64,000 nt of DNA, from contig CAWJJO010000005.1 in NCBI GenBank assembly GCA_963843285.1, positions 137,062-201,061 on the forward strand, in the 5' to 3' direction. This stretch comes from CAZDDB01 sp963843285. Its GTDB lineage: Bacteria; Acidobacteriota; HRBIN11; JAKEFK01. Positions 16,392 through 25,269 of the stretch are shown here, in pieces; the first letter of the stretch is position 1, and each line of letters opens with the position of its first letter. Under the pieces are notes generated by a model. The model did no database searches. It saw only the letters and a program-made list of their open reading frames with translations, and was not told where the DNA came from. The translations under genes were made by a program, and so were the position numbers.

Positions 16392-16988
16392 ATGGTCGAC
16401 CAAGCGTCTGATGAAGTACTAATGCTGCGCTACAAAGACGGCGACTTGAACGCCTTTGAATTACTCGTCGAGCGTTACGAGCAGCCGTTGTTTGCATTTG
16501 TCTACAGGTTCTGCAGCAACTATCATCAGGCACAGGATCTGGCACAGGAAGTCTTCCTGAGGCTCGTCAAGTCATCCAGACAATACGAGCCGAGGGCCAA
16601 ATTCACAACCTATATGTATACGGTTGCACACAACGTCTGCATCGATCATTTGCGGAGAAAGAAGAGGCGAAGAGACGTTTCGCTATCCGAGCCGATCCAG
16701 GCGGAAGATGGACTTACGATCGAGGATACAATGAAGGACGAACACGCAAATCCCGAAAAGGACTTTCATCAAAAAGGATTTGAGAAAGCCCTTCACAAGG
16801 CAGTGGAGGAATTGCCTGAAGAGCAGCGGGAAGTATTCTTACTAAGAGAACAAATGAATTTGCCGTTCGAAGAGATAGCCAGAATCACCGGCTGTCTCCC
16901 CAGCACGGCGAAAAGCAGAATGCGTTACGCGCTACAGAGCCTTCGAGAGAAGCTGGAAAGCAAGTTCTCGCTGGCAGATATTGTATGA
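16392..16988 (+). CDS. ECF-type RNA polymerase sigma factor
   Basis: 198 residues with the two conserved sigma regions. Region 2 has FELLVERYEQPLFAFVYRFC and QDLAQEVFLRLV. Region 4 has LPEEQREVFLLREQMNLPFEEIA and GCLPSTAKSRMRYALQSLR, a helix-turn-helix. It directs RNA polymerase to a stress or envelope regulon. ATG 16392 was preferred to a TTG ten codons earlier. The next gene, 13 bp on, encodes its likely zinc-finger anti-sigma factor, so activity is probably controlled by membrane sequestration. Confidence 0.95.
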   Translation: MVDQASDEVLMLRYKDGDLNAFELLVERYEQPLFAFVYRFCSNYHQAQDLAQEVFLRLVKSSRQYEPRAKFTTYMYTVAHNVCIDHLRRKKRRRDVSLSEPIQAEDGLTIEDTMKDEHANPEKDFHQKGFEKALHKAVEELPEEQREVFLLREQMNLPFEEIARITGCLPSTAKSRMRYALQSLREKLESKFSLADIV

Positions 16989-17001
16989 GGATGATTTGAA
17001 T

Positions 17002-18165
17002 ATGAATTGCAAAAAGGCGGAAACATTTCTGGTTGAGTATCTTTACCAGGAACTTTCGCCAACCAAAATCGTGGAGCTGGAAAAGCATCTCGAAGTATGC
17101 GACGGGTGTACCAGAACACTCGAAAGCTGGCGCGGCATCCACGAAGGATACAGGAAATCATCCCACGAAGAGCCGTTGTCGGCGCCTTATCTCAGACAAC
17201 GGGTCATGATCGCGGCGAAAGAAGAGCTGGAGCGCAAGCCTACTTTCACGGAACGGCTGTTGGTTTTCGCAAGACCTGCGTTGATTTTGCCGGTTCTTGT
17301 GTTTGCAGTCTTAAGCATTCTTTTCTACCCGCGAAAGGCCACCAAAATCGCCCAGGTTCCGGCGCAGCCTGCAGTTGCAGTCGAAAAAACTGCGCCGCTG
17401 TCTGTAAGCGAGCCGCAGGATTACAGGCAGAAGCAGGATGAAGGCCGGGCTATCGGAGGTTATGCGGGCGAGATGACTGACAAGCTGAACTCAAGAAATC
17501 GTGAGGAAGCAGCAGGAAAACGCCTGCAGGATTCGGAAGCGGACTCGCCCGAGCGGCGGCTGAATGCGGATGAACTAGCCAAAAGCAAGGATGCGGAATA
17601 CAACGAAGGCTTGAAAGCGGGAACGCCAGCTTCTCAACCGCCACCCCCGTCCGCGCCCGTGCCTTCAGTTCAACAAGAGTCATCGGAAGCCAAAAAGGAA
17701 CAGGAAAAGAAGCCCGGTTCCCTCATTGCCAGCGCCAACATGCCGGTTTCCGCAGAAACGTATGTGAAAGAATCACAGGACATGCTGGTCAAGAATGATC
17801 TTCAAGGTTCGGTAAAAGCCGCCCAACAAGCTTATGGCTATGATAGCAAGAAATCGCTTGCGTCAGAGTTCCATCAGAACGGAATCCAATTGCAGCAAAA
17901 CAAAGAATGCGCCAAAGCCATTCTTCCATTCAATTTTGTTGCCAAAAACTACCGCGATTACTCCTCCATGGATGATGTTTTGCTGCGTTTGGGAGATTGC
18001 TATGCAGAGATCGGCGAGATGGAAAACGCACGAAAGACGTATCAGCAGTTGCTAAGTTCGAAATCATACAAACCCGTAGCGCAACAAAAACTTCAGGAAC
18101 TCGACAATAAAGTGAAAACCCAGGAACAGCTCAAAGCCCTTGGATACGTCAGCGACAAACAGTAG
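17002..18165 (+). CDS. Membrane anti-sigma factor with zinc finger and C-terminal TPR-like region
   Basis: 387 residues. The N-terminus carries the ZAS signature H-x3-C-x2-C (LEKHLEVCDGCTR) that binds ECF sigma factors. A single transmembrane helix (ALILPVLVFAVLSILFYP, about residues 90-108) is followed by a Lys/Glu- and Pro-rich stretch (PPPPSAPVPS). A helical region with TPR-like pairs (FVAKNYRDYSSMDDVLLRLG) lies near the end. The periplasmic part may sense envelope state. The chain ends LKALGYVSDKQ, echoed in the VWA protein at 21.6-23.0 kb. The ATG at 17002 has GAGG 11 nt upstream; a TTG at 16981 is an alternative. Confidence 0.88.
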   Translation: MNCKKAETFLVEYLYQELSPTKIVELEKHLEVCDGCTRTLESWRGIHEGYRKSSHEEPLSAPYLRQRVMIAAKEELERKPTFTERLLVFARPALILPVLVFAVLSILFYPRKATKIAQVPAQPAVAVEKTAPLSVSEPQDYRQKQDEGRAIGGYAGEMTDKLNSRNREEAAGKRLQDSEADSPERRLNADELAKSKDAEYNEGLKAGTPASQPPPPSAPVPSVQQESSEAKKEQEKKPGSLIASANMPVSAETYVKESQDMLVKNDLQGSVKAAQQAYGYDSKKSLASEFHQNGIQLQQNKECAKAILPFNFVAKNYRDYSSMDDVLLRLGDCYAEIGEMENARKTYQQLLSSKSYKPVAQQKLQELDNKVKTQEQLKALGYVSDKQ

Positions 18166-18168
18166 TTT

Positions 18169-18846
18169 ATGTTTATCGGCCATTTTGCGGTCGGCTTCGC
18201 ATCCAAACAAGCTGCACCCCGAACGTCCCTCGCCTTCTTGCTTGCCGCGCCTCTATTTTTAGATCTTCTCTGGCCCTTCTTCCTTCTTGCGGGCTGGGAG
18301 AAAGTGGAACTCGCGCCGGGCGATACGGCGATGACACCGCTGCGATTCGTTTCGTATCCGATCTCACACAGCCTGCTCATGAGTATTGTGTGGGGTGCCC
18401 TTTTCGGAGTGTTGTACTTGATGGGAACCAGGTATCGAAGAGGAGCGATCGTTCTTGGACTTCTTGTGATCAGTCACTGGTTCCTGGATGTCATCGTACA
18501 CCGGCCTGATTTGCCGCTTTCTCCCGGCTCGCATGCGTTGATCGGGCTTGGTCTCTGGAATTCAGTCCCTGCAACCGTCGTCCTTGAAATCGGAATGTTC
18601 GCTGCAGGAATCTGGATCTACTGCAATACAACAAAGCCACGCGACCGTACTGGAACATTCGCGCTGATTGGACTGGCGAGCTTTTTGTTGATTCTGTATG
18701 TGAGCATGATTTTCTCCCCGCCACCCCCATCCGTGCTCGCTATCGCTATGAGCGATCTCGCAGGAACACTGCTCCTGCTGTGGGCATTCTGGATCGACAA
18801 ACATAGAAATATCAAAGATCAATATCAAAAATCAAATATCAAATAA
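18169..18846 (+). CDS. Integral membrane protein of unknown function
   Basis: 225 residues with about seven hydrophobic segments. Conserved-looking histidines and acids occur in GHFAVGFASK near the N-terminus and SHWFLDVIVHRPDLPL near residue 105, a pattern seen in membrane metal-dependent hydrolase-like proteins. I cannot assign a reaction. It starts 4 bp after the anti-sigma stop and probably belongs to that operon. Its last 10 or so residues (IKDQYQKSNIK) are encoded by an intergenic repeat, which suggests the original C-terminus was replaced. Confidence 0.75.
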   Translation: MFIGHFAVGFASKQAAPRTSLAFLLAAPLFLDLLWPFFLLAGWEKVELAPGDTAMTPLRFVSYPISHSLLMSIVWGALFGVLYLMGTRYRRGAIVLGLLVISHWFLDVIVHRPDLPLSPGSHALIGLGLWNSVPATVVLEIGMFAAGIWIYCNTTKPRDRTGTFALIGLASFLLILYVSMIFSPPPPSVLAIAMSDLAGTLLLLWAFWIDKHRNIKDQYQKSNIK

Positions 18847-18849
18847 ACA
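18821..18849 (+). repeat. Left arm of a perfect 29-bp inverted repeat flanking the Ser/Thr kinase gene
   Basis: The sequence begins AATATCAAAAATC and ends AAATAAACA. It is exactly the reverse complement of 21523-21551. It also belongs to an AT-rich family (ATCAAATATCAAATAAACA) seen again as a large hairpin at 43045-43187. Confidence 0.85.
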
Positions 18850-18861
18850 GAACCAAATGAG

Positions 18862-21435
18862 CTAGTTCACTCCTTCAACTAAATACAAAGTTGATAGAGC
18901 GTGGTTATAACTGTACGCCACAATCGTTTCATCCGGCGAAAAAAGCAGAGACGCGAAGCCTGAGATACCGGCTAGATCCGGTGGAATGATTTCTTTTAGA
19001 AGTTCCCTTTTTCCGGAGGCGACGTTGATCTTGTATATTTTTGCGGGCACGTTCCGGCGGTCATAGGCAAGAATGGAAGAACCGTCCTGCGTCCATTGAA
19101 ATGGCCTCTCTCCACCCTCTAATCCGGATACCAGTTTCGCCTGGCCTCCGTCTGTGGGCTGATAAAAGATTTTATCTTCTGTGTCGATGGCGAGAACGAA
19201 CCGCCCATCCGGTGAAATCGGTTTGCCCGCCAGTGCATCCATGCCGGCCGCACCAACCGGCTTCAATTTTCCGCTTTTTAAGTCCTGGAGATAGATACGC
19301 AATTGTTTTTGCTGATCCCTGGCTGTAATCAGGATCTCTTTTCCGTCCGGCATGAAGCCGAGCGCACTCGCGCTCTCATACTCCTGGAAAGGAAAAGTTT
19401 TTATTTCCCCTGCGCCGACGGGAACGAGCAGGATTTGCTTGCCGCCGGAGTCTCCGACCACCCACTTGCCATCCGGTGAAAAACCAGTCGGGGCGCCTGC
19501 CGCCAGCCTGACAGCCGCGGATCCATCCAGCGGGCGAAGATAAATAGTACCGCTCGGGGATTCGCTGCCCTCTCCTCGTTCCCAGATCAAAATATTTTTC
19601 CCATCCGGAGAAAAATCGGCAACCTGAGCTTGATCAAGCCACGAAAATTCACGCGGGATCGGATCTCCTTTTTTTTCAACCATCAGAATCGATCGGGAAT
19701 CTGTAGTTCCCATCAAAAGCCGGCTATCCTGGGCGCAGTCAAACAAGTTCGTTCCTCCGGGATATCGCTGGACAAGGCGCAAACTGCCGGATAGCGCCAG
19801 GCCGTACACCTCAAATCCGCCTCCCGCTGCTTCTGAGAAGGTGACGAACCAGGATTCATCTCCTTTCCAGAATAGACCTGCAGGGTAAAGCGGCTTCGAT
19901 CTCGCAATTTCTTTTCCTGCATAATCCATGATGGCGGCCGTGCCATTGATGCCACCCGTTGTATTTTCCAGAAAAGCGATCGATTTGCCGTCCGGGGAAG
20001 TTCGAATTTCAGAGATTCGGTTGGCTGTCTGGTAAAGGACCTTGCCCGGAGGACATTCAAGTAGAGTTTTCCCTTGAGAGGTCCGCGCGATGACCATTGA
20101 ATTTCCATCCGGAGTCCAGTCGGCTGCTGAAATATCTTCCGCCAGTTCGCGAGGGGATCCTCCCGTGAGCGGAACTTGCGCCAGAATTAGTTTCTGACCG
20201 AACAGCAGAATCAACATTTCTCCAGTGCGGGAGATTGAAAGGACTTCCGCACCAGAAATTCCAAGAGCCCTGGATTCCACTCGATCCGGACGGGTCTGAT
20301 ACAATTCGCGCGTTTGTCCTCCAAAGGAAGCGCTGTACACGATCGTCTGGCCATCGGAAGTGAATCGTGCCGACTGAATGGGTCCGCGGCGGTACGTCAA
20401 ACGGTGATAGTTGAGAGGTTTTGTTTCTACCGGTTTCGCGGACCGAAGGGCAAAATATGCTGTTGCTGCAGAAAGTAGGATGATCAGCAGTATGGTTGCG
20501 GCAACCAGAGTCCTGTGCAACGAGCGCTTGGACGCCGGAACGGCGGGAAGGGTAGTAAGTGTTTCAGAAACGGTAACCTCGGAGAAATGATCGCGTATGC
20601 TTTGCAGGTCCCTGGCAAGGTCCCGCGTGGATGCGTAGCGGTCTGCAGGATTTTTCTCCAGGCATCTTTCCAGGATCCAGCGCACCGGCGCCGGAACCTG
20701 AAATCCTGAGGACCCGACCGGTTCAGGATCAGACTGAATGATGGCCGCCAGCGTTTCTACGCCGCTTTTCTTGTGAAAGGCGCGTTTGCCCGTTACCATT
20801 TCGTACAGGATTGCTCCGAAGGAAAACTGATCCGAACGAAAATCGATATCACCACCGGTCGCCTGTTCCGGCGACATGTAGCCGACAGTTCCAAGCACTG
20901 TGCCGGCATCGGTTTGAGCGTTCGTTGGAAGCGCGGATACCTGATCATTGGAAGGGAGCAATAGTTTTGCCAGACCGAAATCGAGGATTTTTACATAGCC
21001 GTCTTTAGTGATCATGATATTTTCCGGCTTCAGATCGCGGTGGATGATTCCTGCTTCATGCGCCTTCGCAAGCCCTTCTGCAAGCTGCACAGCCATTTGA
21101 ACTGCTTTGCGAACCGGTATGGCTCCGGCGTGAAGCAATTCCCGCAGAGTCTTGCCGTCCACAAATTCCATCGCAATGTAAGAAGTGGAATTGAACGCCC
21201 CGATGTCGTAAATGGTGATGATGTTGGGATGGTTCAGAGCGGAAGCGGACCGGGCCTCCTGTTCGAAGCGGCGCAGTCGATCGGGATGAGCGGAAACATC
21301 CGGCGGGAGAATTTTGATTGCCACGTCGCGGCCCAAACGTGCGTCGTGCCCGCGATACACTTCTCCCATTCCGCCGGCTCCTAACGGCGAGAGAATTTCG
21401 TAATGTCCGATTTGCGCCCCGCTACTCAATGGCAT
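18862..21435 (-). CDS. Ser/Thr protein kinase fused to a TolB/WD40-like beta-propeller
   Basis: 857 residues. The kinase domain (about 10-275) has the glycine loop GAGGMGEVYRG, Lys41 (VAIKIL), catalytic Asp134 in HRDLKPEN, DFGLAK, and the APE-equivalent GYMSPEQA. A transmembrane helix (TLVAATILLIILLSAATAYFA) near residue 320 leads to an outer region of repeated PDGK-type blades (SPDGKSIAFL, SPDGKNILIW, SPDGRFVLAI). It probably senses a periplasmic signal and phosphorylates cytoplasmic targets. Such fusions are abundant in Acidobacteriota. The gene is bounded by a perfect inverted repeat. Confidence 0.95.
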   Translation of the reverse strand: MPLSSGAQIGHYEILSPLGAGGMGEVYRGHDARLGRDVAIKILPPDVSAHPDRLRRFEQEARSASALNHPNIITIYDIGAFNSTSYIAMEFVDGKTLRELLHAGAIPVRKAVQMAVQLAEGLAKAHEAGIIHRDLKPENIMITKDGYVKILDFGLAKLLLPSNDQVSALPTNAQTDAGTVLGTVGYMSPEQATGGDIDFRSDQFSFGAILYEMVTGKRAFHKKSGVETLAAIIQSDPEPVGSSGFQVPAPVRWILERCLEKNPADRYASTRDLARDLQSIRDHFSEVTVSETLTTLPAVPASKRSLHRTLVAATILLIILLSAATAYFALRSAKPVETKPLNYHRLTYRRGPIQSARFTSDGQTIVYSASFGGQTRELYQTRPDRVESRALGISGAEVLSISRTGEMLILLFGQKLILAQVPLTGGSPRELAEDISAADWTPDGNSMVIARTSQGKTLLECPPGKVLYQTANRISEIRTSPDGKSIAFLENTTGGINGTAAIMDYAGKEIARSKPLYPAGLFWKGDESWFVTFSEAAGGGFEVYGLALSGSLRLVQRYPGGTNLFDCAQDSRLLMGTTDSRSILMVEKKGDPIPREFSWLDQAQVADFSPDGKNILIWERGEGSESPSGTIYLRPLDGSAAVRLAAGAPTGFSPDGKWVVGDSGGKQILLVPVGAGEIKTFPFQEYESASALGFMPDGKEILITARDQQKQLRIYLQDLKSGKLKPVGAAGMDALAGKPISPDGRFVLAIDTEDKIFYQPTDGGQAKLVSGLEGGERPFQWTQDGSSILAYDRRNVPAKIYKINVASGKRELLKEIIPPDLAGISGFASLLFSPDETIVAYSYNHALSTLYLVEGVN

Positions 21436-21522
21436 ATTCCGCCTATCATATCATCGTCGTTGGTGCCATGAACCAAAGCCGTGACCCAGCCGGCTGAACC
21501 TGATTATTTGCTTATTTCGTTA

Positions 21523-21551
21523 TGTTTATTTGATATTTGATTTTTGATATT
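21523..21551 (-). repeat. Right arm of the 29-bp inverted repeat flanking the Ser/Thr kinase gene
   Basis: Begins TGTTTATTTGATATTTG and is the exact reverse complement of 18821-18849. The two arms enclose about 2.67 kb containing one gene. No target-site duplication or transposase is evident. Confidence 0.85.
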
Positions 21552-21601
21552 AGCTCTTTTTGATGGATGCCGCGTTCAACATAGCAGATGGAGGACATCC
21601 A

Positions 21602-23014
21602 ATGAAAAAGAGCATATTTCTGATCGGCTTCTTCTTGTTCTTGGCGGCGGTGGCCCTGGTTTACGCAATCCAGCGCCTGAACGCTTCGGGCGGGCCCCAA
21701 ACCACAAACCACTTCGTAACCTCCAGGCCCGGTACAACATCGACCGGCGGCGATGCTGTCCAACTTGAATGGAAACTGGGCAATCCGTATCTCCTGAAAA
21801 ATGGAGACGGCAGCGTGTTTTTGGATCTTCGAGTCACAGGGAAGGCGCTACGCAATCAGGACCGGAAACGTATGAACCTGGTTCTCGTCATCGATCGAAG
21901 CGGATCGATGGGTTCCGAAAACAAGCTGGAGCAAGTAAAAAACGCAGCAACACAAATCATCAATAACATGAACGCCAGTGATCGTCTCGCAGTCGTCATT
22001 TATGACGACTCGGTTCAAACACTGATCCCTTCCTCTTCAGTAGAAGACAAAGAACGGATCAAAGAGCTCATCTACAGTTTGAGCACGGGAGGATCCACCA
22101 ATCTCAGCGGCGGAATGATGCAAGGATTTGAGGAGGCACGCAGGAATTTCCGGCGCGATCATGTAAACCGGATCGTTCTTCTCTCCGATGGTCTGGCCAA
22201 CGCAGGGGTCGTCGAACCGGATCAAATTGCGGCGCAGGCAAAACTGATTCGCGGAAACTCGATCTCCGTTTCGGCGATGGGTGTCGGAATCGACTACAAC
22301 GAGAATCTCATGGCGAATATCGCAGATACCAGCGGCGGAAACTACTACTACATTAGCAGTGAAACCAACATGGCAGAGGTCTTCCGGCGGGAGTGGAATC
22401 TGATGCAAAGCACCGTCGCATCCGGCGCAAGAATCACGATGGGCCTTGGGGAGGGAGTCGATGTCATTGATGTTGCCGGTTTCCAATATCAGACAAACGG
22501 AAACAAGCTCACGATCGAAGTTCCCGACATTTCGAGCGGCGAAAGCAAACGAATTCTGGTCCAGCTCCGAGCTCCCGCGGGCGCCACTCGCGTTGTGGAT
22601 CTGGGCACAGGCTCGTTCACGTATACGGACCTTACAGGTTCCCAGCCGAAAACAGCCGGTTTGAACTTCCATCCTTCGATCCGCGTAGTCGAAGATTCCA
22701 AGCTGGTCGCAACCAACAACAACAGAGAAGTGGCTGCCAAAGCAGCTTCGGTGAAAGCGAGCAGATTCATGGAAGATGCCTATCGCAAGTGGGAGGAAGG
22801 AGATAAGGCAGGAGCCTATAGCGTGGCGTCCTCAGCACTGCAGCAACTAAATGCTCTCGGATATGTAGCGAATGAAAAGCAGATCTATCGCTACAATCAG
22901 ACAGTCCTAACAATGTCGCCTGCTGCTCCGGAACCTCCTCCGGAAGCAAAGAAGGATTTCATGAAGCGCCAGAAGGAAGCAGAGCGCAACGCACAACAAT
23001 CGTCTGCGCAGTAG
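21602..23014 (+). CDS. Membrane-anchored VWA-domain protein
   Basis: 470 residues. An N-terminal helix (SIFLIGFFLFLAAVALVYAI) anchors or exports the protein. The von Willebrand A domain (about 90-260) has a complete MIDAS: D98-R-S100-G-S102, STNLSGGM and LLSDGLANAG. A beta-rich domain follows, then a helical C-terminus ending with LNALGYVANEKQIYRY. It probably mediates metal-dependent protein contacts in the envelope. GGAGG 8 nt before the ATG at 21602 fixes this start. The next gene follows after 9 bp. Confidence 0.9.
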   Translation: MKKSIFLIGFFLFLAAVALVYAIQRLNASGGPQTTNHFVTSRPGTTSTGGDAVQLEWKLGNPYLLKNGDGSVFLDLRVTGKALRNQDRKRMNLVLVIDRSGSMGSENKLEQVKNAATQIINNMNASDRLAVVIYDDSVQTLIPSSSVEDKERIKELIYSLSTGGSTNLSGGMMQGFEEARRNFRRDHVNRIVLLSDGLANAGVVEPDQIAAQAKLIRGNSISVSAMGVGIDYNENLMANIADTSGGNYYYISSETNMAEVFRREWNLMQSTVASGARITMGLGEGVDVIDVAGFQYQTNGNKLTIEVPDISSGESKRILVQLRAPAGATRVVDLGTGSFTYTDLTGSQPKTAGLNFHPSIRVVEDSKLVATNNNREVAAKAASVKASRFMEDAYRKWEEGDKAGAYSVASSALQQLNALGYVANEKQIYRYNQTVLTMSPAAPEPPPEAKKDFMKRQKEAERNAQQSSAQ

Positions 23015-23023
23015 AGGTGACTT

Positions 23024-24073
23024 ATGTGGGCCATCGAAGCGATCTCGGAATATGAATTGAAAAAACCACTCCTGATTTTAGGATGCACGCTGGGAGCAGG
23101 ATTTCTGCTCCTGGCGTATTTCTTTTTCGTAAATCCATTACATGAGCCGCTGATTTATGTACTCCTAACACTCGATCTCGCGCTGATCCAGACACCAAAG
23201 CAACATCCGATGCGGGTGGCTTTGATGCTCGCAGCCGTTTACGCGGCCGGATACTGGCTGCTGGCGAGCCATCTCATTCTCTTTGTGTTGATGATTTCTT
23301 TGCTGGCGGGGGTCACAATTTACCGCCAGACGTTCCGACTCTGGAGATGGGCGGTTTCAGCGACCCTTTTGTTCCTCTCGCTGTTGATCCTTGCGGTGTG
23401 GCAGCAGATGCCATTGCTTGGACAAATCGTGCCGGCAGCTTTGTTGCCGCTAGTGGATTCCATGCTGTTCAGTTTTTGCATGCTCATTAGTTTCCTTGTG
23501 TATTCACTCAAGAAAGATCCGGTGGAAGAAGCTGTTGCCGGCTATCAATGGAAAATGGCGTCCGAACCCGGTGTCATGGCGCATCAAATACGCGATCTCT
23601 ACAAACAATTGCGAACGCAGATTCCACAGAAAGATCCCATTCAGCAGGATCTGAGAGAGTTTGTTGAAAAAACGGTCCACCTCTGTCATTCCTGGCAACA
23701 GCTTTCCACGGAACTTGCCGGAACCAATCCAGGAGCATTGGAACAACAGATCGACAAACTGCAACAAACCCTGGATTCCACGGACGACACCCTGGCAAGA
23801 GCTCAATATGAGAAAGCTCTGGAAAACCGTCGCAAACAGAAGGAACAGTTCCAACGACTCAAGCTGCAAGCCGAACGGCTGAGAGCGCAACTCTTCAATT
23901 ACACAACAGCGCTTGAAAACATGCGGTTTGCATACAGCAATCGCAAATTCGCCGGCAACAGCGATAGTACAGAAACGATTGAGTTCTTTGTAAACATGGC
24001 GACAGCGCGCACGGACAACGAATCGGAGATGTCGCAAGCATATCAGAAGCTTCTGGCGGAGATTCACCAATAA
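23024..24073 (+). CDS. Polytopic membrane protein with C-terminal coiled coil
   Basis: 349 residues, not assigned to a family. The first 165 residues hold about five hydrophobic segments. The rest is hydrophilic and heavily helical, with Gln/Leu-rich heptads (LEQQIDKLQQTLDSTDDTLA, RRKQKEQFQRLKLQAERLRA), so it is a likely cytoplasmic coiled coil. It starts 9 bp after the VWA gene with AGGTGA upstream, so the two are co-transcribed and may work together (inference). Confidence 0.75.
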   Translation: MWAIEAISEYELKKPLLILGCTLGAGFLLLAYFFFVNPLHEPLIYVLLTLDLALIQTPKQHPMRVALMLAAVYAAGYWLLASHLILFVLMISLLAGVTIYRQTFRLWRWAVSATLLFLSLLILAVWQQMPLLGQIVPAALLPLVDSMLFSFCMLISFLVYSLKKDPVEEAVAGYQWKMASEPGVMAHQIRDLYKQLRTQIPQKDPIQQDLREFVEKTVHLCHSWQQLSTELAGTNPGALEQQIDKLQQTLDSTDDTLARAQYEKALENRRKQKEQFQRLKLQAERLRAQLFNYTTALENMRFAYSNRKFAGNSDSTETIEFFVNMATARTDNESEMSQAYQKLLAEIHQ

Positions 24074-24186
24074 CTGAACCCGGTCACGCTCTACCCCGGT
24101 TTCGATCTGTTCCCCCCGAACCTTTTACTTCATTTCTGCGTTAACCTATAGTCCAGCCTGGATCAATCTCTGATTGGAGGAACAAG

Positions 24187-25176
24187 ATGAAAATGTGGAC
24201 CGCGGTCCTGTTTGTCATGATTTTCATAAGCGCGGAATCAGCGGACATGGCGCCGACCGAGGTACTTGAGAAAGCAATTCTAGCGTTGGGGGGCAGAGCA
24301 ACACTGGAGAGTTTCCACTCTCGTGTTGCCTCTGGAAAAGTGGAGGTAGCCGGGCTGATGGGAACCTACGAAATCTCGGCAAAGTCACCCGACAAAGTGA
24401 GACTTGCTCTGGATCTTGGTGTGGTTAAGCAAATTCGCGGCTTTGACGGCATCAATGGATGGGTCCAGCAGGCCGGAATTGTGAAACAAGAAGGAGCAGA
24501 TCTCGAACGATTAAAGCGCAGCGCACTATTTCAAGCTTTGATTCTGTATGTGGACACGAACGCGCCTCAAAAGGCGAAGCTCATTTTCCCAATCAGGGGA
24601 AAATTCCTGTTGGCAGGAGGTCGCGATTTCAACGAGCCGCATAGCTCAGAATGGAGCCAGCACTACGCATACGATATTCTGGGACTCGGTCCGAACTACG
24701 AGATTCTGAAGGATGACGGGAAATCAAACGCGGACTCGTACTCGTGGGGCAAGGAAATTCTGGCGCCGGCAGATGGAACAGTTGTATTTTCACGAAACGA
24801 TGTTCCGGATAATCCGCAGCCGGGAGACATTGATAATTCTATTTTTATGAGTCTCCCCGATCCAATGTATGCAGTCGGTGGAAACAACGTTGTAATCGAT
24901 CATGAGAATCATGAATTCAGTTTGCTTGCACACATGCAGAAAGGGTCGGTGCGCGTCCATAAGGGGGATCATGTCAAACAAGGCGATGTCATCGGCCTGC
25001 TTGGGAACAGCGGAAATTCAGACGGCCCGCATTTGCATTACCACTTGATGGCCTGCGAAACGATTTTCAGGTGCGATGGGTTACCCTCGCGCTTTGAAAA
25101 CGTTTACGATACGCTTTCCGGGGACAAACTCAAAGCCCCGTTCATCAAGAGAGGCCTGCTCCTGGAAGCCCGATAG
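24187..25176 (+). CDS. Secreted M23-family metallopeptidase
   Basis: 329 residues with an N-terminal signal peptide (MKMWTAVLFVMIFISAES). Residues 25-125 resemble lipoprotein-sorting or outer-membrane-binding folds. The C-terminal LytM domain carries the zinc ligands H159-x3-D163 (HYAYD) and H284-x-H286 (HLHYH). It probably cleaves peptidoglycan cross-bridges in the periplasm. A long insertion between HxxxD and HxH (about 120 residues) is normal for some family members. GGAGGAAC precedes the ATG. It stands between the membrane-protein pair and the GAF-SpoIIE gene. Confidence 0.88.
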   Translation: MKMWTAVLFVMIFISAESADMAPTEVLEKAILALGGRATLESFHSRVASGKVEVAGLMGTYEISAKSPDKVRLALDLGVVKQIRGFDGINGWVQQAGIVKQEGADLERLKRSALFQALILYVDTNAPQKAKLIFPIRGKFLLAGGRDFNEPHSSEWSQHYAYDILGLGPNYEILKDDGKSNADSYSWGKEILAPADGTVVFSRNDVPDNPQPGDIDNSIFMSLPDPMYAVGGNNVVIDHENHEFSLLAHMQKGSVRVHKGDHVKQGDVIGLLGNSGNSDGPHLHYHLMACETIFRCDGLPSRFENVYDTLSGDKLKAPFIKRGLLLEAR

Positions 25177-25269
25177 TCTCGGGAAGGCTTGAAGTGTTGC
25201 TTACTGTCGTCCCAAACATGCGGAACTCGAATATAATTGGGTGCAGACAATTTTCGAACGGGGAATGTT

